Positions 17,121-26,320 of a stretch of DNA of 64,000 bases are shown in pieces. The translations under genes and the position numbers were made by a program. The notes beneath the pieces are model-generated. The model saw only the letters and a program-made list of their open reading frames with translations, ran no database searches and had not been told where the DNA came from. Origin of the DNA: Actinomadura citrea (GTDB lineage: Bacteria; Actinomycetota; Actinomycetes; Streptosporangiales; Streptosporangiaceae); NCBI RefSeq assembly GCF_013409045.1, contig NZ_JACCBT010000001.1, positions 5,580,001-5,644,000 of the forward strand, given 5' to 3'. How positions within the stretch are numbered: position 1 is the first letter of the stretch; every line of letters starts with the position of its first letter.

Positions 17121-18764
17121 TCAGGACGAGTTCTCGCTGGAATCGGCGTCGTCGTCCGGCATCCTGTCCGAGGTGCGCCGCTCGCCCTCAGCAGCGGCGA
17201 CCGCATGCGCGGACTCCTCTTGCAGCCGGACCTCTTCGACGTCGAGCAGCTCTTGAATCCGCCGGAGCACGATGTCGTCGATGCGTCGTTCGTCGCGCAG
17301 CCGTACCAAGGCAGTGCGCTTGACGCTCAGCAGCGCATGCTGCAGTTCCACCTTCCTGAGCCTGGCCCGCTCGGCCAGCGCATTGTTGCTCGTGTCATCG
17401 GCCTGCGCGCGCAGTTCGGCCGAGATCGCGGCGACCTCCGGCTCAGGAACGTCCAGCCGAGCGGCTTGCCGCGGCAGCGCCTCAAGCGCCGCCTCGGCGA
17501 TGCGACGCAGCGCCATCTCCTCCTCGGCCGGTTCCGCAGTGTCGGCGGGTAGCCTCGCCCAGCGCAGAACTGCCGGAAGCGGCTGGCCCAGCGCCACAAA
17601 CGTCACCACGATGACGACGACGGTGATGAAGACGATCGCGTCTCGGTAGGCCAGCGGGAGGCCGTTCGCCATCGTCGTCGGCACCGCGAGTGCGGCCGCA
17701 AGCGACACCGCCCCGCGCATGCCCGCCCAGGCCAGCGGGAGCCGGTGCCGGGCGCTGATGCGCCGCAGACGCTGCTGCGGGCGGCGATCCAGCAGTCGGA
17801 CGAGATGGGGAATGGTGTAGAACCACGCCATGCGGGTGCCGATGACGATCGCGCTGACGGCCCCGGCGATCCCGACGGCGCGCGGAAGCGAGATCGATGA
17901 CAGTCCCCGCACCGCCCCGGGCAGCTGCATCCCGATCATGACGAACAATGCGCCGTTCAGCACGAAGCTGGTGACCTCCCAGAACGAGACGGCCTGGAGG
18001 CGGGCGGCCGACCCGATCACGCGGGGCCCGAACTGACTGAGGATGAGACCGCACGTGACCACGGCGAGCACCCCGGACACGTGCGCCAACTCGGCGGGAA
18101 GGAAGGCCGCGAACGGGGTGAGGACGCTGAGCGCGCTCTGCAGCACCGGCTCGCGCATCCGGCGGCGCAGCGCGACCACGACAGCGGCCACAGCGATCCC
18201 GATTGCGACGCCGCCGGCGTAGGAGCCGACGAACCGCAGGGTGGTGCCGGGCAAGGAGAACGGGTGCTGCTCCACGGCCACGTCCACGGCCACCGCGAAC
18301 AGCACCAGCGCGGTTCCGTCGTTGATCAGGCTCTCCGCCCGCAGCATAGTCAGCCACCTGCGCGGCAGTCCCTTGGCAACGGCTGCCACCGCGACGGCGT
18401 CGGTAGGAGCCAACACCGCGCCCAGTACGAACCCGACCGGCCAGCTGAATCCCATCGCGTGCGCGACCGCGGCCACCGCCGCAGCAGTGACGAGCACAAG
18501 GCCCGTAGCCTGCAACGTAATCGACCGCAGGTTGCTCCGGATCTCCCGCAGCGACGTGGTCAGCGCCTCCCAGTACAGCAAGGCGGGCAGGAACAGCAGC
18601 AGCACCAGCTCCGACGGGAAGGACACCGAGTCAAAGGCCGGAGTCAGACCGATCAAGCACCCGCCGGCCAGCAACAGCAGAGGCTCACTGATCTGCAGGT
18701 GGCGCGCCGCCCATGTCAGGAGCAGGACTGCGGCCACGATGACCACAACAGTCGCCAGGACCAT
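17121..18764 (-). CDS. CPA1-family Na+/H+ antiporter
   Basis: A 547-residue protein from ATG 18764 (AGAGAGG upstream). About 12 membrane helices occupy residues 1-400. Hallmarks of the CPA1 exchangers are APTDAVAVAAVAKG, the ESLINDGTALVLF helix with the ND ion-binding pair, and GMRGAVSLAAALAVP. The C-terminal 130 residues are charged and helical, a cytoplasmic regulatory tail. It exchanges Na+ for H+ for pH and salt balance. Length matches the bacterial family. It converges on the SDR gene. Confidence 0.9.
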   Translation of the reverse strand: MVLATVVVIVAAVLLLTWAARHLQISEPLLLLAGGCLIGLTPAFDSVSFPSELVLLLFLPALLYWEALTTSLREIRSNLRSITLQATGLVLVTAAAVAAVAHAMGFSWPVGFVLGAVLAPTDAVAVAAVAKGLPRRWLTMLRAESLINDGTALVLFAVAVDVAVEQHPFSLPGTTLRFVGSYAGGVAIGIAVAAVVVALRRRMREPVLQSALSVLTPFAAFLPAELAHVSGVLAVVTCGLILSQFGPRVIGSAARLQAVSFWEVTSFVLNGALFVMIGMQLPGAVRGLSSISLPRAVGIAGAVSAIVIGTRMAWFYTIPHLVRLLDRRPQQRLRRISARHRLPLAWAGMRGAVSLAAALAVPTTMANGLPLAYRDAIVFITVVVIVVTFVALGQPLPAVLRWARLPADTAEPAEEEMALRRIAEAALEALPRQAARLDVPEPEVAAISAELRAQADDTSNNALAERARLRKVELQHALLSVKRTALVRLRDERRIDDIVLRRIQELLDVEEVRLQEESAHAVAAAEGERRTSDRMPDDDADSSENSS

Positions 18765-19029
18765 CACGACACCTCTCTCCCGCTTGCCCACGGAGATCGG
18801 ACTTCCCCGACCCCTCCCGGGCCGACCTTGTCACGGTCACCGAAGTCGGCAGGCATCAGCGGAAGCAAAGAAATGTTCGAGAAAGGCCACCTCACTACTA
18901 GGGCGCGTTCGGTCGATCTTGGTGTTCCGCTGAGGACGATCTGGCGGGTGTGGGCCGATGGAGTGTCGTGGCGTGACGGCATGAGTTGACCCATACGGCG
19001 GGGCGCGGATCGAGCCGCCTTTGCCCGCG
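18765..19029. other. Intergenic region next to IS relic
   Basis: Contains the antiporter promoter on the minus strand. On the plus strand a piece reading RVWADGVSWRDG may be the outer edge of the IS5-like relic that follows. Confidence 0.35.
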
Positions 19030-19400
19030 CAGCCCGCTCGGGGTGGCCGGTGGGCCGAACCCACGTGCAGGACCACGACGACTTGGCCGGCCGCATCGAC
19101 TGGACCGTCAGCGTCGATTTCGCCATCGTGCGCGCGTCAGCATGCTGCCGAAGCCCCAAAAAGGGGAACCGGATGGGACGAACCGGGCACCGGCGGCCGG
19201 GCAGGCACTCGGGCGGTCACCGGGGCGGCCACCGGGGCGGCCTGACACCAAGATCCAATCGGGGTCACCATCCCCGAACGCGCCGACTAGCGGACTGGAC
19301 GCGCCCGCCGCGGCTCGCGCGGCGGGCGCCCGCTGGTCTTCGACCCAGCCGTCTACAAGCGCCGCAACGTGGTCGAATGCGCACACTGCTATATCGGCTG
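19030..19400 (+). mobile_element. Degenerate IS5-family transposase relic
   Basis: Pieces in different frames read like the second half of an IS5/IS1647-type DDE transposase: RIDWTVSVDFAIVRAS (the family's V-D-S-T-I-V-R-A block), a spacer near the KKG segment, GVTIPERAD and [13 protein letters not shown] (the block before the catalytic Glu). Frames change at least twice and both ends are gone. No terminal repeats were found. It is a dead fragment. Confidence 0.6.
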
Positions 19401-19538
19401 ACCCCGTCGGCGCCTCCTCGACCGGGAGAGGCGCGGTGCCGCCTCGGTGGCACCTCGGTGGCGGCGCTGCGCGCGTCGGCGGCGAGGTCGCCAGCTGACC
19501 CCGGCCGGCCTGGTCGAGCTGGTCGGCGCACTGTCGGA

Positions 19539-20455
19539 TCAAAGTGCGCCGATCCATGCGGACGCGGGTCGCCGGCCGGGAGGCCAGGGTCCTCCCCGCG
19601 CCGGCTGCGGTTGTCGCGCCCTACGTCGGGTTGCTGGACCTGTCACCGAACAGGGCCCGGCGCTCCCGCTCGCGGTCGGCCTCGGGAACGAGCTAAGCAC
19701 GATCTTGCCTCGGGTGTGACGCCGAGCCGGCTCGACATAGGCCTCGCCGACCCGTTCCAGCGGATACACCGTGTTGATCGGCACGGCCAGCCGGCCGCGG
19801 GCGACCAGGTCGGCCAGCTCGGCGACCAGCACAGGGGAGAACGCGTCCTCCTGGGCCCGGCCGTGCACGCCGTAGCGGCGGACCGCCAGGGGGTCGGCGA
19901 CGGTGTTGATCCGGTGTGCCGGGACACCGAGCGCGATGGCGATGTCGACGTTGCCCCCGCCGAAGGTGTCGATGTAGGCGTCCACGCCCTCGGGTGCCAC
20001 CTTCCTGATCTCCTCGGCCAGCCCAGGGCCGTGCGAGACAGGGACGATCCCCAGGGAGCGGAGGAAGTCGAAGTTGTGCCCCCCGGCGGTACCGACGACG
20101 GTGGCGCCGCGCAGCCGCACGAGCTGCGCGGCCAGGACGCCGACGCCGCCTGCCTCGGCCGACACCACCACGGTCTCTCCCGGCCGGGGCTGAACGGCAT
20201 CGACCGCCGCCCAGGCCGTCACCCCGACCGCCGGCAGCGTCGCCGCCTCCTCCCAGGAGACACCCACCGGTCGAGTGCTACGGCATCGGCGTCCAGGGCC
20301 ACGTAGTCGGCCTGCGCCGCGCGGGGAGCGAACCCGATGACCTCATCGCCCGCGGCGAAACCGGTCACGCCCTCACCTGTGCTGACCACCCATCCGGCGA
20401 AGTCGTTGCCCTGTCCCTCGGGGAAGGTCGCGGGCCAGATATCGGCGAAGCTACC
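19539..20455 (-). pseudogene. Quinone-oxidoreductase-like (zinc-less MDR) gene, 5' truncated and frameshifted
   Basis: Two frames together encode most of an NADP-dependent medium-chain oxidoreductase. The first (about 20455 to 20275) reads ATFPEGQGNDFAGWVV and GDEVIGFAPRAAQADYVALDAD. The second (20267 downward) reads GVSWEEAATLPAVGVTAW, PGETVVVSAEAGGVGVLAAQL and VVGTAGGHNFDFLRSLG, ending RHTRGKIVLSS. The frame changes near 20270. The first 40-50 residues of the enzyme are missing; at that point the sequence runs into the MFS fragment. The C-terminus runs about 45 residues past the usual end. Probably non-functional. Confidence 0.75.
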
Positions 20456-20489
20456 GCGGCCCGAGCGCGTGGCCGCCCGGGAGCGGCGC

Positions 20490-21197
20490 ATGGTGACCGG
20501 TCGCCCGCGGCCATCCGGCGTGCCCGGGTTGCGGGCACGGCTGTTCACGGTCTTCAACACGGCGATGATCGTGGTCGGTTTCGCGCTCATGGGCTCGTCG
20601 TTCTTCTTCTCCCAGTTCTTCGTCTACGTCCAGGGCAGCTCGATCCTGCGAGCCGGGGTGCAGACCCTGCCCGCCACGCTCGCGATGGTCGTCATCAGCC
20701 CGTTCGCGGGCCGGTTCGCCGCCCGGTACGGCTTCCGGATCATGGTCACCATCGGCCTGACGCTGGCCGGGCTGGGACTGCTGGCCCTGGGCTTCGTGCA
20801 CGCCGACACCGGCTACGCGAACGTCTGGTGGCGGCTGGCCGTCATCGGTATCGGATTCGCCCTGACCATGTCCCCGCTGACCGGCGCCGCCATCCAGTCG
20901 GTCAGCCCACAGGAGGGCGGCCTGGCGTCGGGCGTCAGCAGCACCACCCGGCAGATCGGCGCGGTCCTCGGCGTGGCGCTGCTCGGAGCCGTCGTCCGCA
21001 CCCGGGAGTCCGGAGGCGCCACCTTCGAGGAGGGCCTCAACAGCGCCTTCGTCGTGGCCGGCGCCGTCACCTTGGCCACAGCCGTGTTCACGGGCCTATG
21101 GCTGATCAGGAGCAACGAACCGTCACGGCCGGCGAGCCCGGCCCCGCGCGGTCACGAGAACACGGCGAGTCATCGACGCGGCCAAGGGGCTCGGTAG
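20490..21197 (+). pseudogene. MFS drug transporter (DHA2-like), C-terminal fragment
   Basis: Homology-like sequence starts near LFTVFNTAMIVVGFALMGSS (20541) and continues through six membrane helices to GLWLIRSN. It includes the region before helix 14 (VSPQEGGLASGVSSTTRQIGAVLGVALLGA) typical of EmrB/QacA-type 14-helix exporters. Roughly the first 260 residues (helices 1-8) are missing. The frame is open back to 20337, but that part is antisense to the oxidoreductase remnant. A fragment of this size should not transport. It shares a deletion or recombination junction (about 20455-20541) with the truncated oxidoreductase. Confidence 0.75.
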
Positions 21198-21337
21198 CAA
21201 TACATGCCGGACCTGCTGGCGGCATGGTTTTGCTTCCGTCGCCGCATGGGCTCGGCCAGCTGCGAAGACGACCGAAGGCCGGGGTTTGTGACGGCTGCGG
21301 CCCTAAGCGGGCAGCCTCCGGGAATCTTCGCCGGAGC

Positions 21338-21368
21338 TGTCACAGCCCGGACGGGTGCCCTGTCTTAG
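21338..21368 (+). promoter_or_regulatory. ECF41-type promoter, site 1
   Basis: TGTCACA at 21338-21344, exactly 16 bases, then TGTCTTAG at 21361. The ECF41 promoter is reported as TGTCACA-N16-CGTC. This site lies 50 bases before the SDR at 21417 and shares an extended TGTCTTAGCTGGC -10 region with the sites at 26214 and 27239. Confidence 0.75.
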
Positions 21369-21416
21369 CTGGCGACCGGGCGGTGACCGACGGCCCGGCG
21401 GACAGGAAGGGGACTC

Positions 21417-22175
21417 ATGAAGATCGTGGTCATCGGCGGCACCGGCCTGATCGGTTCGAAGGCCGTGGAGATGCTCCGGCAGCACGGGCACGAGGCGGTG
21501 CCGGCCGCGCCGAACACGGGCGTGAACACGCTCACGGGCGAGGGGCTGGCCGAGGCGCTGGAGGGCGCGTCCGTGGTGATCGACGTGTCCAACTCGCCGT
21601 CCTTCGAGGACGCGGCGGTGCTGAACTTCTTCACGACCTCGACCGGCAACCTGCTGGAGGCGGAGAAGAAGGCGGGCGTGGGCCACCACGTCGCGCTGAC
21701 GATCGTGAACACCGACCGGCGGCCCGACATCGGTTACTTCCGGGCGAAGGTCGCGCAGGAGAAGCTGATCTCGGAGTCGCCGATCCCGTTCTCGCTGATC
21801 CACGCGACGCAGTTCTTCGAGTTCGGCCGCAGGATCGCCGACGAGGCCGCCGCCGCCGGCAACACGGTCCCGATGCCGCCGGTGCTGTTCCAGCCCATCG
21901 CGGGCAAGGAGGTGTCCCGGACGGTCGCCCAGACCGCGGCGGGCGCGCCGCTGAACGGCCGCCTCCAGATCGCAGGCCCCGAGGTGTCCCGGATGGACGA
22001 GTTCTTCCGCAAGGCGCTGGCCGCGTGGGGCGACCCGCGCGAAGTGGTCACCGACCCGCACGCGCACTACTTCGGCGCCGAGATGCACGAGCGCGACCTC
22101 GTCCCGGACGAGGGCGCCGCGACCCTCGGCGAGATCACGTACGCCGACTGGCTGGCCGCGAACCCCGTCAAGTGA
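21417..22175 (+). CDS. NmrA-like atypical SDR (NAD(P)-binding) protein
   Basis: A 252-residue protein from ATG 21417 with AGGAAGGGG upstream. It starts MKIVVIGGTGLIGSKAVEML, the atypical SDR nucleotide-binding motif, and has SVVIDVSNSPSFED and YFRAKVAQEKLI (Tyr-x3-Lys) in place. It belongs to the NmrA/YwnB-like group, which acts as quinone or sugar-nucleotide reductases or redox sensors. SDRs and epimerases are among the classic neighbours and targets of ECF41 sigma factors, and an ECF41-type site precedes it. First gene of a tight run extending to 24497. Confidence 0.88.
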   Translation: MKIVVIGGTGLIGSKAVEMLRQHGHEAVPAAPNTGVNTLTGEGLAEALEGASVVIDVSNSPSFEDAAVLNFFTTSTGNLLEAEKKAGVGHHVALTIVNTDRRPDIGYFRAKVAQEKLISESPIPFSLIHATQFFEFGRRIADEAAAAGNTVPMPPVLFQPIAGKEVSRTVAQTAAGAPLNGRLQIAGPEVSRMDEFFRKALAAWGDPREVVTDPHAHYFGAEMHERDLVPDEGAATLGEITYADWLAANPVK

Positions 22176-22211
22176 CCGCCGTCCGCACCGACGAGCCGAG
22201 GAGGCGCCGCC

Positions 22212-22649
22212 ATGTCCGGCCCTGACTCCACCGCCGCCGAGCCGAAGCCCAGATCGACCGCGTGGCGGACCGCGCTCACCACCGTCCAGGAGGTCGAGCC
22301 GCCCTTCATCCCGGCCGGCGCGCACGCCATGACCGTGGTCATCGAGTACCCGCCCGGCGACCCCGGCGCGCCGCCGCACCGGCACCCCGGCCCGGCGTTC
22401 GGTTACGTGCTGGAGGGCGAGATGCTGATGGAGCTCGAAGGGCAGGCGCCCCGGCCCGTCCCGGCGGGCGAGGCGTTCTGGGAGCCCGGCGGCGACGTCA
22501 TCCACTACCAGGACGGCAACAACCGCGACGACATGCCGGTCCGGTTCGTCGTCACCATGCTCTGCGAGCCCGGCAAGCCGATGCTGACGCTCGTGGACGA
22601 CATCGAGCTCGCCGAACGCGCGCACCTGCGGGTCCCCCGGGATTCCTGA
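22212..22649 (+). CDS. Cupin domain protein
   Basis: A 145-residue single-domain cupin from ATG 22212 with GAGGAGG upstream. Motif 1 is seen in PPHRHPGPAFGYVLEGEMLMELEG (metal His pair and Glu) and motif 2 in PAGEAFWEPGGDVIHYQDGN (His). The fold binds a metal and may oxidise or isomerise a small molecule, or scavenge one. It is 36 bases downstream of the SDR and co-oriented, so it is likely in the same ECF41-driven transcript. Confidence 0.88.
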   Translation: MSGPDSTAAEPKPRSTAWRTALTTVQEVEPPFIPAGAHAMTVVIEYPPGDPGAPPHRHPGPAFGYVLEGEMLMELEGQAPRPVPAGEAFWEPGGDVIHYQDGNNRDDMPVRFVVTMLCEPGKPMLTLVDDIELAERAHLRVPRDS

Positions 22650-22736
22650 CCATCGGCGAGATGCCCCGACCACCGCGCCAACGACGGTTCGGCCGTCGGA
22701 GAACCGCCGCATCCGATCTGTACGGGGAGGCTCCTC

Positions 22737-23137
22737 ATGACCGCATCGGCGATGGTCGCCGAGTTCGATGACGTCGCCGGGTGGACCGCCGACGCCGTCG
22801 AGCGGCTCGGGGACCGGTACGCGATCCCAGCCGCCTGCCGCGGCAGTGCGAACCCGGCGGCGTGGGCCTGGCCGGCGGAGGCATGCGAGCTGAGGCCCGG
22901 ATCGGTCCTGCTGGACGTGGGCGCTGGCGTCGGCGGCCCGGTGGCGTGGGCGGCGGAGCGGTTCGGGGTCCGGCCGATCCTGCTGGAGCCGATGCCGGCC
23001 GCGCCCACGCCCTGGCGGCCCGCCAGAGCGAGAGCTTCACCCGCCTGTTCGCCTCCGGGCAGATCTCGGTGCAGCTGGTCCACGCGACCAGGCGTCCGGC
23101 CGGGCGGCCATCCGAACGATCCGTGTGTGGAGGACTG
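22737..23137 (+). pseudogene. SAM-dependent methyltransferase with internal deletion
   Basis: ATG 22737 follows GGGGAGG. The N-terminal 85 residues look intact: FDDVAGWTADAVERLG, then motif I LLDVGAGVGGPVAWAAERFG. After LLEPMPA the frame changes. A second frame then reads ALAARQSESFTRLFASGQISVQLVHATR, which is the usual C-terminal end of this methyltransferase group. About 130 residues of the catalytic core, including motifs II-III, are therefore missing between the two parts. The junction is near 23010. The product cannot be an active enzyme. The stop overlaps the next start (TGATG). Confidence 0.7.
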
Positions 23138-23365
23138 ATGAGCACCCCGACCGGCGACGAGTTCAAGGCGGAGGTCGAGGCCGAGTTGAAGCTGGCCGAG
23201 GCGAGTGACCCGGCGCGGGCCGCCGCTCAGCCGGTCTCCGGGTGGCTGTTCGACCCGGCCGAAGCCGAGGCCGAGGAGGTCGAGCTCCGCAACCTGCTCG
23301 GCGCGGCAGAGGCACTGGAGTCCGGTCCCCGGTCCGCGGGGCGGAACCCCGGCGAAGGCGCCTGA
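23138..23365 (+). CDS. Small acidic protein (75 aa), unknown
   Basis: ATG 23138 overlaps the stop of the previous frame and follows GGAGGA by four bases. The product is Glu/Ala-rich and helical (EFKAEVEAELKLAEASDPARAAA, AEEVELRNLLGAAEALES), with no Cys and no membrane segment. It sits directly before the ferritin-like gene. No family recognised; the position suggests an accessory to that protein. Confidence 0.6.
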   Translation: MSTPTGDEFKAEVEAELKLAEASDPARAAAQPVSGWLFDPAEAEAEEVELRNLLGAAEALESGPRSAGRNPGEGA

Positions 23366-23402
23366 CCCCCGCCCACCTCACGACATCCGAAGCGAGACAC
23401 CC

Positions 23403-24497
23403 ATGAATCACCCGGCCGGGCGGCAGCATGCCCCCGTTCCCGTCCCCTCGACCGGAATCGCCACGATCGACGATCTCCGCGAGCACCTGCAGTGGGCGAT
23501 CGAGCTGGCGCACGCGACCCTGCCGCCGTACCTGTGCGCGCTCTACTCGATCGACCCGGAACGCAACCCCGAGGCTGCGGACGCGGTGGCGGGCGTCTTC
23601 ATCGAGGAGATGCTGCACCTGGTGCTGGCGGCGAACCTGCTCAACGCCGTCGGCGGGAGCCCGCGGCTGGACGCGCCGGAGCTGCTGCCGCCGCACCCCC
23701 GGCGACTGCCGCACGGTGACCCCGCGCTGGAGCTGTCGCTGCTCCCGTTCGGCGACGCGGCGATCGAGATGTTCCTCCGCCTGGAGCAGCCGGCACCGCC
23801 TGGTGCCCCCGCCGAAGGCGACCGCTACGAGACGATCGGGCAGTTCTACGGCGCGATCGAGGCCGGGCTGCGCGGCCTGTGCGACCGGCTCGGCGAGGCG
23901 GAGGTCTTCTCGGGCGATCCGTCCCGCCAGATCCACGCCGGGAACTTCCAGCACACCGCCGGACGGATGATCGCGGTCACCGATCCGGCCTCGGCGCTGG
24001 CCGCGCTGGAGGAGATCGTCGAGGAGGGCGAAGGCACCTCCCGCGGCGCGGTCTGGGACGGCGACCCCGACGTCCACCACCCCGACCGGGACGAGGTCGC
24101 CCACTACTACCGCTTCCAGGAGCTCAAAGCCGGCCGCCGCTACCGCCAGGGCGACACCCCGCGTTCCGGGCCCACTGGCGAGCCGGTCGGCGTGGACTTC
24201 ACCGGCGTCCTGCCGATGCGGCCCAACCCCAAGATCGCCGACCATGCTAAGGGCAGCGCGATCCGCGCGGCCCAGGAGGAGTTCAACCGGACGTACTGCA
24301 CTCTCCTGCACCTGCTGGAACGCGCCTTCAACGGCAGCCCGCGGCTGCTCGGAGTCGCCGTCACCACCATGTACAAGCTCAAGGCGCAGGCCCGGGCGCT
24401 GATGCGCACGCCCGACGGCGACGGCACCACGGCCGGCCCCACGTTCGAGTACGTCTCGCCGGATGAGCGCGGTGGGACCGCCGGCGACGAGCCGTAG
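23403..24497 (+). CDS. Ferritin-like (VioB/iminophenyl-pyruvate-dimer-synthase-type) protein
   Basis: A 364-residue protein from ATG 23403. The first 80 residues are a ferritin-like four-helix unit: HLQWAIELAHATLPPYLCALYSI, then VAGVFIEEMLHLVLAANLLNAVGGSP with the Glu and Glu-x2-His metal ligands. The middle contains DRYETIGQFYGAIEAGL and ALEEIVEEGEGTS, HYYRFQEL, all shared with the ferritin-like domain family that includes VioB and RebD-type enzymes. Those couple oxidised amino acids in bisindole biosynthesis, but most members are uncharacterised. It is the last gene of the run begun at 21417. Confidence 0.85.
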   Translation: MNHPAGRQHAPVPVPSTGIATIDDLREHLQWAIELAHATLPPYLCALYSIDPERNPEAADAVAGVFIEEMLHLVLAANLLNAVGGSPRLDAPELLPPHPRRLPHGDPALELSLLPFGDAAIEMFLRLEQPAPPGAPAEGDRYETIGQFYGAIEAGLRGLCDRLGEAEVFSGDPSRQIHAGNFQHTAGRMIAVTDPASALAALEEIVEEGEGTSRGAVWDGDPDVHHPDRDEVAHYYRFQELKAGRRYRQGDTPRSGPTGEPVGVDFTGVLPMRPNPKIADHAKGSAIRAAQEEFNRTYCTLLHLLERAFNGSPRLLGVAVTTMYKLKAQARALMRTPDGDGTTAGPTFEYVSPDERGGTAGDEP

Positions 24498-24747
24498 CGC
24501 ACCAACGTGCTCCCTCACGGCCCGTACCCCGCGCACGGCGGGATCCCGTTCCTGCGCGGACGGGCGGCGCTGGAGACCCGCAGGAGGGTGGTGACGCTGT
24601 TGCGACGGCGCCCACCGGAAGACCGACTTAGGTGAGGAAGCGCCCGAAGCAGGGTGAGACCACCTGAGCGAACGCCGGACGCGGTGTCGTCGCGCGGACG
24701 GGCGCACCCTCGCAGGCGCTCCACCATCTCGAACCGGTAGCGGTTAC

Positions 24748-24778
24748 TGTCACAGAAGAGCGGCTTGCCTTGTCTGAG
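24748..24778 (+). promoter_or_regulatory. ECF41-type promoter, site 2 (sigma factor's own)
   Basis: TGTCACA at 24748-24754, 16 bases, then TGTCTGAG at 24771. It stands about 60 bases before the sigma-factor ATG 24832, as expected for autoregulation of an ECF41 sigma factor. Confidence 0.75.
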
Positions 24779-24831
24779 CTGTCCGAGGGCAGGTGAGAGC
24801 GGACCGGCCCGCGATCCGAACGGGGGCGATC

Positions 24832-25740
24832 ATGGTGGCGGACGGCGGACCGGGCGAGGACCCGGCGGCGGGCGATCTCGACCACGCCGCGGCGGTCTTC
24901 GCCGAGGTGCGGCGACGGCTGTTCGGGATCGCCTACCGGATGCTGGGCAGCGTCACCGAGGCCGAGGATCTGGTGCAGGACGTCTGGCTGCGGTGGCAGA
25001 CCTACGACCACGCCGCCGTGGCCGACCCCGCCGCGTTCCTGGCGACGACCACCACGCGGCTGGCGATCAACGTCCTGCAGTCCGCGCGGGTCCGCCGGGA
25101 AAGCTACATCGGTCCCTGGCTGCCCGAACCCGTCGATACCGGCGCCGATCCGTACCTGGGCGCTGAACGCGGCGAAGCGCTCAGCTTCGCGGTCCTGATG
25201 CTCCTGGAACGGCTGTCGCCCACCGAACGCGCCGCCTATGTCCTGCGAGAGGCGTTCGAGTATCCCTATCCGCAGATCGCCGGGATCCTCCAGGCCGGGG
25301 AGGCGGCGGTCCGGCAGCTGGTCAGCAGGGCCCGCAAGCACCTGCGGTCCGAGCGGCGGGCACCGGTGACCGGCGCCGAGCAGCGCAGGCTGCTGACCGC
25401 CTTCGTCGCCGCTGCCCGCGCCGGCGACATGGCCGCTCTGGAGGAACTCCTCGCCGCGGACGCGGTCAGCTACTCCGACGGCGGCGGCGCCGTCCGGGCG
25501 TCCCGTTTCCCCGTGGTGGGCGCGGTCCGTGTCGCCAAGTACGTCCGGGCGTTCGCGAACCAGTTCTGGGACGGGGTCGACGTGCAGTGGGCCAACGTGA
25601 ACGGCCAGTGGGCCGCCCTGCTCCAGCGCGACGACCGGACCTTCACCGTCCTCACCGTCGACGGCACCGACCAGGGCATCGGCCAGGTGCTATGGATGAT
25701 GAACCCCGCCAAGATCACCGCCGCGAGGGTCGTCACCTGA
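24832..25740 (+). CDS. ECF41-type RNA polymerase sigma factor (SigJ-like)
   Basis: A 302-residue protein; ATG 24832 has GGGGG five bases upstream, and the GTG at 24793 has no good site. Residues 10-85 are sigma region 2 (AYRMLGSVTEAEDLVQDVWLRW). The ECF41 linker signature WLPEP is present. Region 4 lies at about 130-185 (LSPTERAAYVLREAFEYPYPQIAGIL). The last 110 residues are a SnoaL-like domain with DGGG (YSDGGGAVRA) and NPAKI, the built-in regulatory tail of ECF41 factors. These factors have no anti-sigma factor and control oxidoreductase-type neighbours. Four matching promoter sites lie within 6 kb. Confidence 0.92.
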   Translation: MVADGGPGEDPAAGDLDHAAAVFAEVRRRLFGIAYRMLGSVTEAEDLVQDVWLRWQTYDHAAVADPAAFLATTTTRLAINVLQSARVRRESYIGPWLPEPVDTGADPYLGAERGEALSFAVLMLLERLSPTERAAYVLREAFEYPYPQIAGILQAGEAAVRQLVSRARKHLRSERRAPVTGAEQRRLLTAFVAAARAGDMAALEELLAADAVSYSDGGGAVRASRFPVVGAVRVAKYVRAFANQFWDGVDVQWANVNGQWAALLQRDDRTFTVLTVDGTDQGIGQVLWMMNPAKITAARVVT

Positions 25741-25854
25741 CCTCCCGCGCGACCCGCCACCCCGTTGGGTGGCCGCACCAGGGCCGAGCCGGGGCCGGCC
25801 GCCCACAACCTGCCCTGCCGGTCATGGGCGACTGGTACTTCGTGCTGCCGTCCC

Positions 25855-26097
25855 TCAGGCGGGTTTGCCCATGTCGATCCACCGCTGGAGTTTCTCCAGG
25901 TCCGCCTCGGGCCATGCGCCGTCGCATGGCATTCGCCCGCTCAGCAGGGAACCGATGATGGCGTCGGCGTGCTCGGAGACGTCGGCATGATCGAACAGGT
26001 CGAAACGGGTCAGCATCGCGGCGCGGTCCTTCGTGCGGAACAGAGGCTTGATGTCCTGCTCGAAGCTGAGTTCGTCGCCCTCAGTGGAGGATGGCAC
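25855..26097 (-). CDS. Small soluble protein (80 aa), unknown
   Basis: Start GTG 26097 has AAAGGAG eight bases upstream; an ATG at 26115 lies before that site. The product, with LSFEQDIKPLFRTKDRAAML and a C-terminal DLEKLQRWIDMGKPA, resembles the helical ends of cytochrome-c-like domains (the DIKPLF and W-x2-G endings). It lacks a CxxCH haem motif; only one Cys remains (MPCDGAWP). It sits between the ECF41 sigma gene and the second SDR, divergent from the latter. Function unknown. Confidence 0.65.
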   Translation of the reverse strand: MPSSTEGDELSFEQDIKPLFRTKDRAAMLTRFDLFDHADVSEHADAIIGSLLSGRMPCDGAWPEADLEKLQRWIDMGKPA

Positions 26098-26213
26098 GTC
26101 TTGCTCTCCTTTCATGGAAATGGCGGGATCGGTCCCCTGGATAGACCGGACAGCCCGCTTATCCGTGACAGGCTCCGCGCGGACGAGGGTGAGCACGCGC
26201 ATTTCGATGGGGC

Positions 26214-26244
26214 CGTCACAGTCCGGGCGGGTCGCCTGTCTTAG
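26214..26244 (+). promoter_or_regulatory. ECF41-type promoter, site 3
   Basis: CGTCACA at 26214-26220, 16 bases, then TGTCTTAG at 26237, followed by CTGGCGACCGGG, nearly the same as site 1. It precedes the SDR at 26321 by about 75 bases. Confidence 0.75.
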
Positions 26245-26320
26245 CTGGCGACCGGGTGACACCCGGGGCGCGGCGGATCCGTGCTCCGGCGGCCGCCGCG
26301 TACCTACTGGAAGGCTGAAA

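Noticed and set aside
23163-24707. 514-codon minus-strand frame over the ferritin-like gene
   Set aside because: No family features; the plus-strand ferritin-like gene has the metal-ligand motifs.
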